From: Cyathus striatus
Lineage: Eukaryota > Basidiomycota > Agaricomycetes > Agaricales > Nidulariaceae
Length of the DNA: 64,000 nucleotides
NCBI GenBank assembly: GCA_025738555.1
Contig: JAOVFP010000002.1
Coordinates: 4,774,001 to 4,838,000, forward strand
Direction: 5' to 3'
In this document: one piece after another, positions 1 to 11,451 of the stretch
Layout: every line of letters begins with the position of its first letter
How positions within the stretch are numbered: position 1 is the stretch's first letter
Position numbers and translations under genes: made by a program
Notes under the pieces: model-generated
Told to the model about the DNA's origin: nothing
The model's input: the letters and a program-made list of their open reading frames with translations, nothing else
The model's database searches: none

Positions 1-932
1 CCGCTCTCTGCGTAATTGACTTCTTCCTCGAGTAGTCTACGCATTTCCCTTCTCTCATCTTTGCTAAGACGCGGTGTAGATTTCGCAACTCCATGGACGA
101 TGGGTCTACACGATAACGTTGCAGACATCATAGGTTTTTTCCGACTGGGTGTGAATGTGATACTAGATACTTTACGAGGTGTGTGCAGGTTACGCCCCAA
201 TCCACTGGCGTTTAATCCTAATGCTGCGTTGGCGTCATCAGATTTAGATGATAATTGTCGCCCTTTCTTCGGGGTAAAGTTTTCTTTGCTTTCTTCACTC
301 GCGTGTTCGAATAAAGATGGATGAGATACAGGCAGGGAAATCAAGTGCGGATCCCTGTAGATAAGGAATCCAGGGTAATGTATCGAATGAGGATCTGGAT
401 ACGGTGGCAGCTCGCGTGGTACGAAAGTGGGGTTTGTGGGAGAAAAATAATCGTCTGGTTCTTTATAATCATTGCCCAATGATAGCGATATATCTGTGAC
501 GCTTTTGGACCCAATGGTAGCCTTGGGGGGAGGATGGGACAATGGAAGAGTCGGTGGCGAGGCGCGACTTGAAGTCTGTAAATCACCGACATCTCCCACC
601 AGAGACCCCGGAATATCGTACTGCAGCAAATTCTTTGGCGAACCAAAGTCAAGCTTTAATGCAGGACTGTTAGGACCTGCAAAAATATCCTCCAAACGCG
701 CTGCAGAGAATGATTGGCTGCCCCGGGAAGCAGGAAGGGGTGTTTTACGGGTCTTTTCTGGCGAGAAAATTCCCTCTTCATTGAGAATACGCCGTTTCGC
801 TGGACTATATAGAATAGGTGCACTTGGCGACAAAGGGCGCTTGTTGGATTTGAAGGACGTAGGATTGAGCAGATTAGGGTTTGGCATGAAGAGCTCGAGA
901 GGGAGTTCCTGAAGGGGACCTGGATGATACAT
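1..932 (-). CDS. Disordered protein with CDK-type phosphosites, C-terminus beyond window
   Basis: An uninterrupted minus-strand frame runs from an ATG at 932 to the window edge, giving 310 codons without a stop, so the 3' end is missing. I do not recognise the family. The protein is rich in Ser and Pro and looks mostly disordered. It holds several proline-directed sites in basic surroundings (SPAKRR, SPEKTRK, FTPKK, HTPRK), typical of cell-cycle kinase substrates, and ends in a charged helix-like stretch (KDERREMRRLLEEE). Plus-strand readings of the same DNA are broken and compositionally odd. A role as a nuclear regulatory protein is a guess from composition only. It reads away from the upstream region that separates it from the 3' end of RPA190. 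Confidence 0.7.
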   Translation of the reverse strand, partial: MYHPGPLQELPLELFMPNPNLLNPTSFKSNKRPLSPSAPILYSPAKRRILNEEGIFSPEKTRKTPLPASRGSQSFSAARLEDIFAGPNSPALKLDFGSPKNLLQYDIPGSLVGDVGDLQTSSRASPPTLPLSHPPPKATIGSKSVTDISLSLGNDYKEPDDYFSPTNPTFVPRELPPYPDPHSIHYPGFLIYRDPHLISLPVSHPSLFEHASEESKENFTPKKGRQLSSKSDDANAALGLNASGLGRNLHTPRKVSSITFTPSRKKPMMSATLSCRPIVHGVAKSTPRLSKDERREMRRLLEEEVNYAES

Positions 933-1253
933 GGAGGAGGTGCAATTGAATAAAGAAGAGGAGGAGGAGAGACGGGAGCTCATGGAAGCGGAACAAAATG
1001 TGGTCAGACTGCTCAGAGTCATTTGGCATTATTCCGCTACCAATTTCAACATGCCCAGGCCGCGTGGCTTTTTGTCACAGTCGCGTTATGTCACGCGACT
1101 GACCCTTCCTAATTAACTCCCACCTTTCGCGTGTTGGCTTGAAACCGTTAATCACTCACGCTTCTGGTTCCGAGAAAAACAAGGTATAAGAAGATGGTAT
1201 GTAATCTATCCCGAAATTCAATACAAAATATTATACTTTTCAATACAATTCCT

Positions 1254-4200
1254 CTACACCGGCATAACTACATCAAAGACGCCCGTCCCTGTTGCATTCG
1301 GTCTCCCTAACACAATATTCCCCGAAGGGGTGGTGAGATCATCAAAATCCCCATATAGGGTGGCATCTGAAAGGAATGCAGCCGTGGTCTCGTATGAAGC
1401 TTTTAGAAGTGGCGACGGGTTTGTGGAGATGCCTTTTCGGTTGAACGGCTTATATCCACCATCAAAGGTCTAAAGTGGATCCAATTAGCGTCAGACACCT
1501 TCCAACAATAACAACGTGACGATAGCTGCCTACCATGTAGTCAGCGATGAGCTCAAGATGTCTCCTGTCCACCTGAATGTTGTATGCCCCAAATACGCCA
1601 CTCATTTCCTTGAGAATGGCAGCCCTCGCCATCTCCACCCCGTACGTATTCAGAATCGCGTATACGTCATTCGAATAAATTTCATCATCTTCAAGAATAC
1701 TTTCATCCGTCCCAGCTGCAAATCGCCACATTCCACGGAAATTGGAGCCGTTTGTCGTAAGCTGTAACATTTGGTGTAAATACAGCGAAATTTACGATCA
1801 GTAGCGGTAGCAAACCTTAATCTCAGGCTCTTGCCCTTTCTTACTATCGTCTTTCACTTGAAAGCACTCTGTGATGCCGGGAATCTCGCGGATAATAGTT
1901 GCACGACATGTACGTTCCACGATACCAACGAAAAGTAACTTGGGCATATCTGGCCGAAACTGTATATCGCACCTGTGAAACCTACCGCAGCGCTCGAGTT
2001 AATGTTGACGTACCTGAAGCTGGAAAATACATTTAGATTCATCAAAATTGAAATCAGTAGCGAACGTGAGGTTCTTCGTAAAAATGTCGGCAACTCGACC
2101 AACTTCGGCTTGCAATGATTTTGACTGTGACCTTTTTATTGATTTCTCCTCTTCCATATTTTGATCCGAAGCATAGGCAGCTTCAATTTCGTCCTCATTG
2201 AAAGCGCCCATCTCTCCGTCGTCGTCATCTTCATCACTTTCATACGTCGCCTGCTGCTTTCGTTGCCTCACCCGCTTGTCATCATCGGCATCCCCATCGC
2301 CAGCCTCGCTTGCCTCGTCATCATCCCTTCGCCCAGCAGGTTCCTCTTCTCCTTCTTCATCTCCCTCGCCTGCTCGTGTTAGTGCCTTTTTCCCTTTTCC
2401 GAGCTCAGCTATTTGGCTTCTGAGGTCTGCGTCGAGTTTCTTCATCTCATTCTGCATTTCCTTCTTCAGTACCAACGGGAATGTTGACGTGAAACTGGAA
2501 AGTATCTCAAGCGGCTCTACATCATATTCAGCGTGATATTCTTCTCGTGGAAAGAATTTGATTTCGACTGTTAATTGGGTTCGTCTGGCTTGCCCTTCAG
2601 CGAGTAACGTTTCTTTCACTTCCACGCTATCTACCAGTTGAGACAAAGTTATACGACTGGCTCGTTTACAAAACGTAGTGATGTCTTCTTGGGATGTTCC
2701 GAGACGAACTCTCATCGTCATGGAAGGGGTTTTCGGTTTTTGGGATGCCGTCATCACGATTTCTCTCAAACGTGGAATACCCAATGTGACATTCGCCGCA
2801 CCGTGACCTATATGATAACTTCACTTACAGATCTTATTAACAGCAAAAAAAAAACTCAACTTACCAGCAAAATGGAACGTATTTAATGTCATCTGCGTCG
2901 ATGGTTCACCAACACTAGTATCACTGTTAAAATAACTCTGCGCGTCGAAACGAAAGTTATGAAACCCACCCTTGAGACGCCAGAAGTCCAACCGCTTCTC
3001 CAGGTTCCACAAGACTTCGCATGTATTTGACGTTCATCAAAACGCGAAAGTTGGATGGTTCAACAGGTCGCTTCCGGCTCTTCAGACACTCCTCCTCTTT
3101 GTTTTTCAGCAACTTGTTAGGGTTTAACTTAACGTACTGGTCGACCATCGTTGCGAAATGCTCCGAAGTACTACCCAAGTATTGTGTCGGATTATAGAGA
3201 GACAACGGGGGATCGTATTTATCCCGTTTTGATGGTGTGGTTTTGTTGGGCCTTTCCGTTGACCGCTTTAGAACCTTCTTCATGTATGCAACAGCTTCTT
3301 TATCGTCAACGCATTTTGCAACCACGTGAGGTCGTAATCGGCGAAGAGTGGACATCTCATTTTGCGCAATAAAGTCGAACTCATAGAGATGCTTTTGCTT
3401 TGTGACGTCCAAAGCATCGCCTCCGTAGGCAAACTGATAAATAGAGGAATCACTGCCCCGAACCGTATTGTCGTAGTGGATACGAATGCCTTCCAGATGC
3501 TTGATCAAACACCGCTGAAGGTAACCAGACCGCGAAGTTTTGACAGCTGTGTCGATGAGACCTTCACGACCAGCCATACAATGGAAATAGAATTCTTGTG
3601 GCTTGATCCCTGTCAGAAAACGACTTCCAACGTAACCTCCCGCAATGGCCCTGGTTTCAAAGGCTTTGAAAGAAGGTAACGTCTTACCGCTAACCATTAC
3701 GGGAACACGGCGGCCTTCTAGTTCTTGTTGACCCAACGCGCATGAAATTTGGCGGGCATTGACAGCAGATCCCTTTGCACCAGATAGAGTCATGGTCTGC
3801 ATGTGATTGTAGGGAAACTTGCGCAAGAGCCTGTTGGGAAGGCATGCATCGGAAATGGAAGAGGTAAGTTTGGACAGTTTCGTCTTTACTGTCATATCCA
3901 ATCCCGCCATTTTACTGTCGTCACGAAGAACGTCCTCCAGCAAAGAAGTAAGTGCGGACGGGATTTCTGACTGCGGAGTAGAGGATAGTGAAGGGAAATT
4001 ATCAATAGCGCCTTCCGTGCCGAGATTCTTTCCTTCCTCGAGCAAATTTCTTCTCCGAGAATCTCCGTCGGGGGTGAGCACCAAATCATCCATACGACAG
4101 GTGAAGGCTCGGTGTTGTAAAAATTTAGTAAACAGACGACTAAGGATACCAAGTAGTTTTCCTGCAATGTCAGCGCCATAAAGTTCGTAGATAGAATGCA

Positions 4201-7200
4201 CCAGGCCATAGTCACTTGCACCAAAGGCAGCCTTATCTAATACACCACAGATAAGTTCACCATCCATGAAGATGACCTTGTCCTCTTTAGAGTCCTTTCC
4301 CCAAAGGAAGCCGGGGACCTTGGTCTTCGCGTTCAGGTTTAAACCTTCGTAAGGCTCGGGGGTGATATTTTTAAGGACCGTCGAGATCTAATAAACCTAA
4401 TAAAAGACTTGAACTACTAAGATAGCAATTGAGCGCACAATTTGTTTCCCAGTCCATAATGCCTTCGGCTTCCAAATAGTCGGAGGTAACGTTAATAAAC
4501 GACCGTTTATATGACCTTCCTCTTCAGGTCGAAGTGCACCATATAGTAGCTGGAAGTATTCTTCTCTAGAGAAAAAAGCGTCCTGGCACGTCATCCAAAC
4601 TCCAGCAACAACATGATCCTGAATAAGACCACGAAGGGGATTTCCAGAAGTTGGGACTAGATATTGATTATCTGTGTTCGCAATAAACATCGCTTCTGCA
4701 CGGGCAACATGATTTTCTGCACAAGCGTCAATGGGAATTCAAGCATATAGACCATCTAACATACGAGGAAAATGAATATTCATTTCTGCAAAAATAATGT
4801 AAGTATATTACGAGGATTAGATAGTACTACGAATCGTACCGTCTCCGTCGAAGTCCGCTGAGTGTAACCATGAAATTAGTAAATCGAGAACAAAATACGT
4901 AATATCGTACCGTTATACGAATTACTAGCAAAAAGTGGTTAGAGCTGTGCTCTATGCATAAAAACCAAGTGCCCACCAGTTGGCATAGTGCATGCGGATT
5001 GTTTTTTCCCCCTTGAGAACCTTTGCTTTGTGGGTCATCATGCTGGGCTTGTGCAAAGTGGGCTGACGATTGAGAATTAGAATGTCGCCATCCTTCAGGT
5101 GTCGGTAAACCTTCTTGTTAACTGCTGGAGTTCGTGTATACAAACCACGTCGTACAGATGTCGCACGATCGCCTTCCTGCGGTGTTAGCAATTGATTTGC
5201 GATGGCGGTCCTTTGTTCCACAGATAATTTATCCTACATTAAAAGATCAGATTTTGAGAAATTAATAAATAACAAGTCATACCAGAGATTGTTGGCGACC
5301 ATCTTCAAATTCCACCATAGTTGCACCAGGATAATTATGAGGACCAGCAATGACTCGTTGCCTCATTTCATGAAAATTAGCTGGTGTTACCGGCTCTGGA
5401 AATGTCAACTTCCTAGCGAATACTGGAGGAATACCGATTTCATTGGGTTCAATGTTGACGTCCGGAGATATGACAGAGCGGGCTGCGTAATTGACACGTT
5501 TTCCCTACAGAATATAAGTATCCTGACGGCTTACAGTCTGTTACTCATACCATCATATGTTTTCTGAATAATCCCTCCTTTTTTTCCAGCCCTTGCTTTA
5601 CGCCAGCGGGTGGTAACTTCCCCTGTCGTACAGGTTGGGGATTTTTACTGCTATCCATAAAGCTGTTTACGTCCACTTGCAGTTGCAGAAGCTGCTCTAG
5701 TAGAGACCCCATCAGACGCTTTCGTGATGTTTCATCGAAATCAGGAGATTTCTTAGAAACAGACTGGAGTTCTATATTGAGATCACGCAGCTTGTAGGAT
5801 GTGCTGAGAGCTCTAGAGAGAAGTTCATTTTGGGGATGTTCGAAGAGGGTTTCGCCCATCTTAGCAGGAGGCCTAAATCGTGTCGGTGAAACAGGGATAA
5901 CCTCCATAAAAAACATATCAGCGGATGAAAAGGATAGTCCTTCACGCGAAATCTTAGCAAAAGGACCATGACGGCCGAAGATGAGAGAACACGTTATCGC
6001 TTCATTATCGAACAAGCGACGAAGGTGTGCACGACATTCTTCTGGAGCAACGACCCGCTCATTTCGACCTCGTGAAGTCTTTAATCGTCCGTTTGCTGCT
6101 CTAGGTAGCTTTGCTTCCAGTGATATAATGTTGTTTGAAGCATCTTCTCCGTCCACTTCGGAATCTTCATCCATCCCTTCATCAACTTCTTCTGCTTCTG
6201 CTTCTTCTTCTTCAGCTTCATCCGCATCCGCATCCACTTCCATGGCGTCGTTATCTAGCTCTCCTTTGGGATGGAGTGTGCGATTGAATGCGGTCACTTT
6301 TTCTTGAAGAAGAACATCAGGTCGCTTTCGTGCTAATTGTCCCTTTTGCTTGATTGAGAGGTCGTATTCAATTACTTTTGTGTGTCCCTCTTTCCGGTAC
6401 GTATAGGCAGGACTATGCACAAAAGCGTAAAAGTGAATATGAAATAAATTGAATATTTCACTCACCACCCACAATCCCCATTTTGACACTTCGCTAAAAT
6501 GGTATTCCGTAGGAAATCGTTAATTAGTTCCTTCCGCTTTTGATATACGGGTCCATCTTTGTAATCGTCACGCTTGCTATTAGAGGCCCTCGAAAGATGA
6601 ATAGCGACATAGAGATTTACTCGTGCCATGAATTCCTGTGGTGTTTCATCAGGAGCATCGTCTTCCACTGCCACATGATCGTCTTCAGAATCTTCATCTC
6701 CCGTGCTCTCTTTTCCCTTCTTTCCCGCTTGTTTTCTGCTAACACGTAGTTGAATATCATCTACGCCCTGCGCTGCATCCAGTAGACCGCGTTCTAAAAG
6801 TCGAAATTTGGCGATGTATTTGCATAGCTAAAACATTTCATCTCAAAGCCGGAATCAAAATCAAAAAAGCGTACTTACAACGGTCCTGCTCATCTTAAAT
6901 CGATGGCAAAACATGCATGTCCCTCGTAAAAGGTTGTACATGTTGGCCATGAACAACGGGTGAAAAACAGGTGCCGGAAGTTCAATATGGCCAAAATGTC
7001 CTGGGCAGTTAAAGTACGTCAACCGACATGTTGCACATCTGCAGGAGCCGTTAAGCAAAGTTGTATTGAGTATTGGCACGATTAAGCCTACATGTCTTGA
7101 CGATCACTTGGTCCCAAAGCAGGGTCATACAAGCCTCCAATATTAGGACGATTTAAATCATCTAGAAGGACAGGGTTGATGATTTGCTTCACGGATATAC

Positions 7201-7276
7201 GTCGAATATCTTCCGTTGAAAGAAACGAAAAGGAAACGCCAGTGACAGAAGAAGGAAGAGAATGAGCGATATTCAT
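1254..7276 (-). CDS. RPA190: DNA-directed RNA polymerase I, largest subunit
   Basis: This is the catalytic subunit of nucleolar RNA polymerase I, which makes the large rRNA precursor. Sixteen exons, read from the start: 7276-7092, 7038-6879, 6827-6466, 6412-5551, 5504-5283, 5233-4977, 4924-4911, 4857-4840, 4785-4765, 4716-4439, 4387-2970, 2914-2865, 2807-2014, 1959-1816, 1761-1534 and 1469-1254. They join to 1742 codons plus stop, the expected size. Visible landmarks are the N-terminal zinc-binding CATC...CPGHFGH, the Pol I linker with a CQNGDCGC cluster, [12 protein letters not shown], the magnesium-binding [10 protein letters not shown] (D689, D691, D693), the bridge-helix/trigger-loop region with [16 protein letters not shown], and an acidic Pol I-specific insert near 2250-2400. 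The catalytic motif is spread over three tiny exons. RRN11 and RIX1, also needed for ribosome production, lie nearby. Confidence 0.97.
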
Positions 7277-7755
7277 GTTGGCAGTAGTTGTGTAAGTGTC
7301 GCCTAATGAATTATAAAAATTTACAGGACATGAAAAACCTGAGCTGTTGAAAATAGGGATAGGTTGAGGAAGAGATAAAGCTGAGAGCGCAAGCTCTCTG
7401 TAAAGTTTGAACTGTAGGAAAGTCCGGCTAAGTTGACAAAATTATTGATCTCTGTTTTACATAAGTCACGTGAACGCGTGGCACTAGCCGAGGTTGCTCA
7501 GCTTGAAGTGTAGACTTAAACTTGTACTCTGAGTCTTGAGCTTGAGTACTGAGTACTTGAGTCTTCCGACTCTCAGTGTCACCACTTACAAGTTACTGGC
7601 CCTACTTAGTCTTCAGAGGGCTGTCGTTGATAATCGATAATATTTGTCTTCAAAAGTATATGATAAGCTCTTTTGACAGAAATAAGCTGACTTCTAACAT
7701 GTGACTCAAGTCTGTAGTTCTACAATTCGTTAAACGTTTCCCAGACCCCAGTACT
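7277..7755. promoter_or_regulatory. Shared upstream region of RPA190 and the F-box-like gene
   Basis: This 479-bp stretch lies between two divergent starts and holds no gene that I can support. It contains a run of near-palindromic repeats around 7520-7565 built from GAGTACT, AGTACTTGAG and GAGTCTTGAG units. Similar AGTACTTA-type clusters occur in two other divergent promoters in this window. No clear TATA box was seen. Confidence 0.45.
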
Positions 7756-9102
7756 ATGGCTTTCACCTCTGGCTCGAACAGCTCTCATTTCGCATCTTCG
7801 TTGCCCACCGAGCTTATTTCCCTAATTATTGCAGAGGTTGCTGATCTAGCTTCTTCTGATTTACAGTTTTCGGACGCACTCAGAAAATGTCTCCATGTCT
7901 CTCGAATGTTCTATGCTCTATCTTCAAGACACATATTTCCGGACCTGTTCTCTGTTGTTACGTTCCGCCGCCGACGAAAACTGGTGGATGGCGAGAGATT
8001 GCGCTCATTCTATGCTATCCTTAGCGAAAATCCAACTTTGGAGCAATATATCAAGGAATTACGCATCGGTCATGATTATGGACATGGTATGGTACTGCCT
8101 TATGCTGCGGATATTGTAGCATTCGTGATACAAGCTCTTCCTCACTTGGAATCATTGACTTTCAGTGCTGATATGTCCGCCTGGGCATACTTCAGCCAGC
8201 CGTTAGCGACAACACTTTTGGACACTTTCACATCTCAGCGGTTAACCAGCCTTCGGCTTCACAGTATTGCTGGCGTGCCCCCTGAAGTGTTTTGCTACTT
8301 CCGGAATTTGAAAGAGCTCGAAGTTCGCTATGTGACCCTCAGTAGTGAACTATTTTCTGAGACGTTGTCATCGGCAAGACCACATCCTTGCCCCAAACTG
8401 GCGTATCTGTGCTTCTCATTTGCAACAGATGTTTCACTCCTATTAATGCAATGTGCAACTACACCTTACCCAGTGCTGGACTTAAGCCAACTTGGAGTTT
8501 TGAATGCGCACGTCGCAGATATTGACGCGGCGCGGGCCACTGCTATGATGTTTAGCGTCTCGTTTCGTTATTTACATACTGTTAGCTTAGATTTGGGTCA
8601 GGAAATTGCTGGTGCGTCTTATGCTATTCAAACAAAATGAAATTTAATGTTGAGCAATTTAGCTACATTTCCTGGGGATATGGATCTCAGCCAGCTGAAT
8701 TTTTTAAAAACAATCCAGTTTAACTGCAGCATACAACAGTATCGCGATGATTTTATGGGAGACGTTGTCTTGTTACTGAACACTGTATCAGTGCAAAACA
8801 GTATCTCCGTGATTCATTTCAACATCGTGTACAAGGATGACTATCCCACTCTACACGCTCTAGAAGGCATTTTAGATGGCTGGTGGAGGGAGCTAGATGA
8901 TGCTCTTGCTCGGCCGATATTTCATTGCCTGAAAGCTGTCGAATTTCACGTGAAACAGCGAACACGAGGTACACCAGATCCAGAATGCAATAGTACATGG
9001 GTGGATACGCTTTGGAACTTGGTAAGGCAATATATGCCACTACTTTACTCTTCCCCCAATATCATAACTACATTCCATAGTTTAGAAATTATATACATGT
9101 GA
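7756..9102 (+). CDS. F-box-like / leucine-rich repeat type protein
   Basis: Two exons, 7756-8611 and 8663-9102, joined by a 51-base intron (GTGCGT...TTTAG), give 431 codons. Residues 13-45 (SLPTELISLIIAEVADLA, then LHVSRMFYALSSRHIFPDLF) match the F-box-like start seen in large basidiomycete families. The rest is a run of hydrophobic strand-helix units (LESLTFSAD, LTSLRLHSI, LKELEVRYV) resembling irregular leucine-rich repeats. F-box proteins of this kind would recruit substrates to SCF ubiquitin ligases, but the substrate cannot be told from sequence. The ORF without splicing stops at 8640; splicing keeps the frame and continues the repeat pattern. It ends 135 bp from the stop of the convergent LAA2-like gene. 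Confidence 0.8.
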
Positions 9103-9237
9103 CATAAAACAGTAAACACTTTCTTGCACCATAAGTACGTTGAATTACGCTGGATCGCGATGTGAAATTGCTTCTCGCACTCATACTATTATATTACACT
9201 ATGTAGACCTATTCCATCATAGTAACAGAGGTAATAG

Positions 9238-10374
9238 TTATCCAAAAGCGCTACCCCTTTTTGTTACTGTTCGTGGTTTTCCCGATTTTATTTTCTGTGC
9301 TTCTCCAACCATCTCAGCAATAAGACCATTATACATCTCAGAATCCTGCTGAAGAGCGTCTCTACTTTGCAACAAGTATGTCAGAAGTGCAGATGTGTTG
9401 GCTGTTTGTAATTTAAACTCTACCAAGTACCTCTCTAAAGAAGCGAGAGGTTGCATGGTTAAGTTATCTATGTCTCAGAGAATTAGATGTGAAGTAAAGG
9501 TCCTGTAAGGGTGTGACACAAACCTGAATCCAGTTCGAGCAGTGTATTTATTTTGCCTATATCTAATTCTGGCTTGGGGCCGAACTGGGTGGCTACATTC
9601 TGCCCGCCAGGCTGAGGGGTCCCTGCTCGAGAATTCTGAGTAGTAACAGGTGCCGAACTATCGGGATAAGAATGATTCCGGGGACCAGGTGGCGCAGACA
9701 TAGGTCGAGTATTTATTTGCAAAGGTGGTAAAGGTTTTCCATTTGCACGGGGTAGCACTTCATCCAGATTCACGGGTATTCCCAACGCAATTAAGTGCTG
9801 TCGACGTATTCGAGAGCGGGTCCAGTTAGGGGGTCTTAATGATGGGGCGCTTTGCAACAGCATGCGATACAGTTCGCGGCTGATGTAGCTGGTGAACGTC
9901 GTAGTACTGGAGGCATTTCAAGAATTACCTTTCAGAGGTGACCAATATTTGGTTTATTCCTTCAACTTCTCTTATAGGTATGTCAGTGGTAACAGTCGTA
10001 ATGTCTTCATTCTCCCACAAAGGGCCCATGATGTCGTATATCTCTTCTGCTAGTTCGACCCCGGATGGATAAGGATCCACTGGTAAGGCATGCCATTCAC
10101 GTTGTTGCGACGGCCCAGCTACACCAAACCCTAGGCCATCGTCAAAGGAACTGGAGTCAGCAACCGGTGCCTCTCCAAAGTCGCCAAAGTCTCCAAAGTC
10201 ATCGTTATCTATATCATCTTGTGAGGTTTGCATTGGTGACCCGAAATTGTCAAATTCATCGAATGGTTCATCATCGAAAGTGCCCGACGAGACAAGAGGT
10301 TTGATTGGCGTGGGTGTGCTGGTAGTATCTGTTGCGCCCCACACAGAAGCTCCAAAAGTCAGGTCATCGTCCAT
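9238..10374 (-). CDS. AP-1 accessory protein, LAA2/aftiphilin-like
   Basis: Three exons, 10374-9929, 9888-9524 and 9467-9238, give 346 codons. The first intron is only 40 bases, with a good branch site (TACTACGAC). Residues 1-80 are acidic and hold tandem DFGDFGDFGE motifs, the kind that bind the ear domain of clathrin adaptor AP-1. A folded helical region follows (SRELYRMLLQSAPSL, then RRQHLIALGIPVNLDEVLP), then a disordered Pro-rich linker, and a C-terminal helix pair (LERYLVEFKLQTANTSALL...SEMYNGLIAEMVGEAQ). This order matches fungal LAA2-type cofactors that help LAA1/HEATR5 recruit AP-1 to the trans-Golgi. The assignment rests on motif arrangement, so I leave the symbol empty. It faces RRN11 across a 138-bp divergent gap. 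Confidence 0.7.
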
Positions 10375-10512
10375 TCGTTTAGTTGCTGTGGGGGTAGCGT
10401 CTAGAGTTTCTGTTGTATGTAAATGAAGATGAACCCTAGGCCTGGATTGAAATATTGATGGGTCGCGTCGAATTAAGTTTCAGGTTCAGCCTTCAGCCTG
10501 CCTGTCATCATC

Positions 10513-11429
10513 ATGTCTTCAGACCACACATTTCTGTTCGCTTCTCTTGATTCCAAGTATCCGCTGTCTACAAGAAAGATTCACATAAGGCGTCTTTATG
10601 ATATTCTTCAGTTGTCGATTCAGCGACACGATCTTCCTCGAGCAAAGCGTGCTTGGGCAATTTTAGTTCGATGCACTGAAATACCCTCCTCCTTGATGTG
10701 CACTACAGGGCTCTGTTTACTAAACGATTCATTCTGTTTCGATACATCTAATTCTTCTCGAACTATACAATATCTACGCATGATAATGTTGCAGCATGAA
10801 GACCAGGTTCGGCTACTCGTTACGCATTTCCCAGTAGGATTGAACAAACCTTCTTCACCTTTAGAAAGAATACATCTTACAAGAAATAGTATTTCAGCTT
10901 ATATTATCAGAACGATATCGTGAAGGGTTGGATGAATTAGAGCTGTACGTTAACACGACAAATTCCGTCTTACCATAATTTTAATACTCCAACAGATATT
11001 TACCATCCTTTCCGTATCAAGACAATCCTATTTTACATCTCTACGCAGGCATGATTTGCCTCTTTCTATCTCAACCGGAACAGAAAGAAGTAAAAGGTAG
11101 GGTATCCATCTTTAACACATCTTCAGCCCATCTTAGTTTTCGTGCAGGTCACGATGCAACACTTCTTCCACTTCTTCGGGAAGCTCAGGCTCGGATAGAA
11201 CATGCAAAAATACTGGATCCAAACAATATTGTGGCACAAGGTCTTCTCACGAAGGTGTGTTATCAGTAAATGTGACCATTACCTGAACTATCAGTTTGTA
11301 CAGATAATGTCACTTGAAGGTACTTTAGAGCAAAGAACTGCTGACAATCAAGAATCTGAGGACGAAATAGACAATGCGAATATGGAATTAGATAATGATA
11401 TTCCGAAACACAAACGCCATCGAACTTGA
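10513..11429 (+). CDS. RRN11: RNA polymerase I-specific initiation factor RRN11-like
   Basis: Five exons (10513-10806, 10865-10944, 10996-11096, 11148-11254, 11304-11429) give 235 codons. The protein is a helical, TPR-like repeat: HIRRLYDILQLSIQRHDLPRAKRAWAILVRC at the start, then TIQYLRMIMLQHEDQ, EYILQEIVFQLILSERY, a YLPSFPYQDNPILHLYAG segment, and a last helix pair with AQARIEHAKILDPNNIVAQG. This is the layout of RRN11/TAF1B-type factors of the Pol I core factor, which binds the rDNA promoter. It is shorter than yeast RRN11, and the link between the RCTE and TIQYLR helices is poorly conserved. The C-terminus is acidic and ends KHKRHRT. The gene stops only 22 bp from the stop of RIX1 on the other strand. 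Confidence 0.8.
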
Positions 11430-11451
11430 TCAATTCAACTGCCACCAGATT

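Noticed and set aside
2161..2536. Long Ser/Ile-rich plus-strand frames opposite RPA190
   Set aside because: They are the complement of the acidic Asp/Glu-rich insert of the polymerase subunit and have no independent motif.
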